DNA of 6,602 nt from Methanobacteriota archaeon (GTDB taxonomy: Archaea; Hydrothermarchaeota; Hydrothermarchaeia; Hydrothermarchaeales; BMS3B), in contig JAADFH010000023.1 in NCBI GenBank assembly GCA_013152995.1, forward strand, positions 1-6,602, written 5' to 3'. Within the stretch, counting starts at the first letter, position 1; every line of letters starts with the position of its first letter. The notes beneath the pieces were generated by a model. That model did no database searches, had not been told where the DNA came from, and saw only the letters and a list, made by a program, of their open reading frames with translations. The translations under genes were made by a program, and so were the position numbers. Below are positions 6,292-6,602 of this stretch, one piece after another.

Positions 6292-6602
6292 GCACCGCAC
6301 CTCCTGCAGCCGGGGAAGCACTCAGGCGAGGGTTCGCCCTCAAGGTAGCGCAGGTACTCCCTCCTGAGGTATCCAGGGTCAACCCGCACATCCACGCACT
6401 CCCAGGGCAGGGGTTCGAGTGGCGAGCGCTCGCCACTCTGGGCTACCCTCCGCAGCGCCGAGAAGCTGCCGCTGCGGTGCACCTGCAGCAGTGCTCTCCC
6501 GAGCTCTCTGCCGCCCCTCGCTATCACCGCCTGCACCCAGGAGGCTCTTATACCCTCACTCTCCACCTCCGCAGCAGCGCCGAGCACCCTCCTGAAAATC
6601 CT
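6282..6602 (-). CDS. Radical SAM protein, C-terminal end only (TIGR03960-like)
   Basis: Only the last 106 residues are visible; the frame is open to the right edge and the start lies outside. The radical SAM CxxxCxxC motif itself is therefore not seen. Two stretches resemble, from memory, the C-terminal region of the B12-binding-type radical SAM family TIGR03960. One is ASWVQAVIARGGRELGRALL (family pattern SWVxAxxARGDRRLG). The other is LPWECVDVRVDPGYLRREYLRYLEGEPSPEC (family pattern PWDHIDxGVSKEFLLxEYERA...TPDC). The protein ends in a Cys cluster, CFPGCRRCGACG, with spacing CX3CX2CX2C, as those proteins do. The biochemical role of that family is not established as far as I know. An apparent start at 6587 is a GTG Val codon inside the frame and not a true start. 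The TGA (6284-6282) overlaps truA by 10 nt (or 4 nt with the alternate truA start), so it is co-transcribed with truA. A perfect 22-bp palindrome lies inside the coding sequence. Confidence 0.6.
   Translation of the reverse strand, partial: RIFRRVLGAAAEVESEGIRASWVQAVIARGGRELGRALLQVHRSGSFSALRRVAQSGERSPLEPLPWECVDVRVDPGYLRREYLRYLEGEPSPECFPGCRRCGACG
6298..6305 (-). promoter_or_regulatory. Shine-Dalgarno site for truA, nested in the radical SAM gene
   Basis: AGGAGGTG on the minus strand lies 6 nt before ATG 6291. It is made of the codons for the Cys-rich end of the upstream protein, so the two genes are probably translated in a coupled way. It also shows that the longer frame starting at 6321 is not needed. 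Confidence 0.75.
6417..6438. repeat. Perfect 22-bp palindrome inside the radical SAM gene
   Basis: GAGTGGCGAGC (6417-6427) is followed immediately by its exact reverse complement (6428-6438), with no spacer. The flanking bases do not continue the symmetry. In the minus-strand reading frame it codes QSGERSPLE, with no frame disruption. As RNA it would fold into a GC-rich hairpin with a minimal loop. Whether it is a protein-binding site, an RNA hairpin or chance is not known. Confidence 0.8.

Noticed and set aside
6404..6438. tRNA T-arm-like string (GGGGTTCGAG) followed by the palindrome
   Set aside because: The bases flanking the TTCGAGT loop do not pair as a T stem, no anticodon or D arm is visible, and the stretch reads through as radical SAM coding sequence.

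Overview
The window is a compact, gene-dense piece of an archaeal chromosome. Three things point to an archaeon: a transcription factor B gene, an archaeal-type Gar1 gene directly in front of it, and an archaeal-style TruA. By eye the DNA is GC-rich (roughly 60%), the proteins are rich in charged residues, and Shine-Dalgarno sites (GGAGG-type) are strong. A euryarchaeal, possibly thermophilic, origin fits, but I cannot name the genus.

Layout. Four genes run rightward from base 1 to 3217: purB (adenylosuccinate lyase, start cut off by the left edge), a PHP-domain metal-dependent hydrolase, gar1 (H/ACA ribonucleoprotein subunit) and tfb (general transcription factor TFIIB homologue). Four genes run leftward from the right edge to 3233: the C-terminal end of a radical SAM protein, truA (tRNA pseudouridine synthase), purD (GAR synthetase) and argF (ornithine carbamoyltransferase). 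The two groups converge tail to tail with only 15 bp between the stop codons of tfb and argF.

How the genes work together. purB and purD belong to purine biosynthesis but sit in opposite groups. gar1 and truA both serve RNA pseudouridylation, guided and stand-alone respectively. tfb is part of the basal transcription machinery and argF belongs to arginine/citrulline synthesis. Several junctions are overlapping or nearly so (gar1/tfb 38 nt; radical SAM/truA 4 or 10 nt; purD/argF 1 or 4 nt), which suggests translational coupling within each group. No stretch of 300 bases lacks a gene.

I see no mobile element, CRISPR array, tRNA, rRNA or defence system, and no clear new biological system. The points most worth a second look are a perfect 22-bp palindrome inside the radical SAM gene, the linkage of that radical SAM gene to truA, a TATA-like box inside gar1 just before tfb, and an AT-rich box at the end of purB that could give the PHP gene a nearly leaderless transcript.
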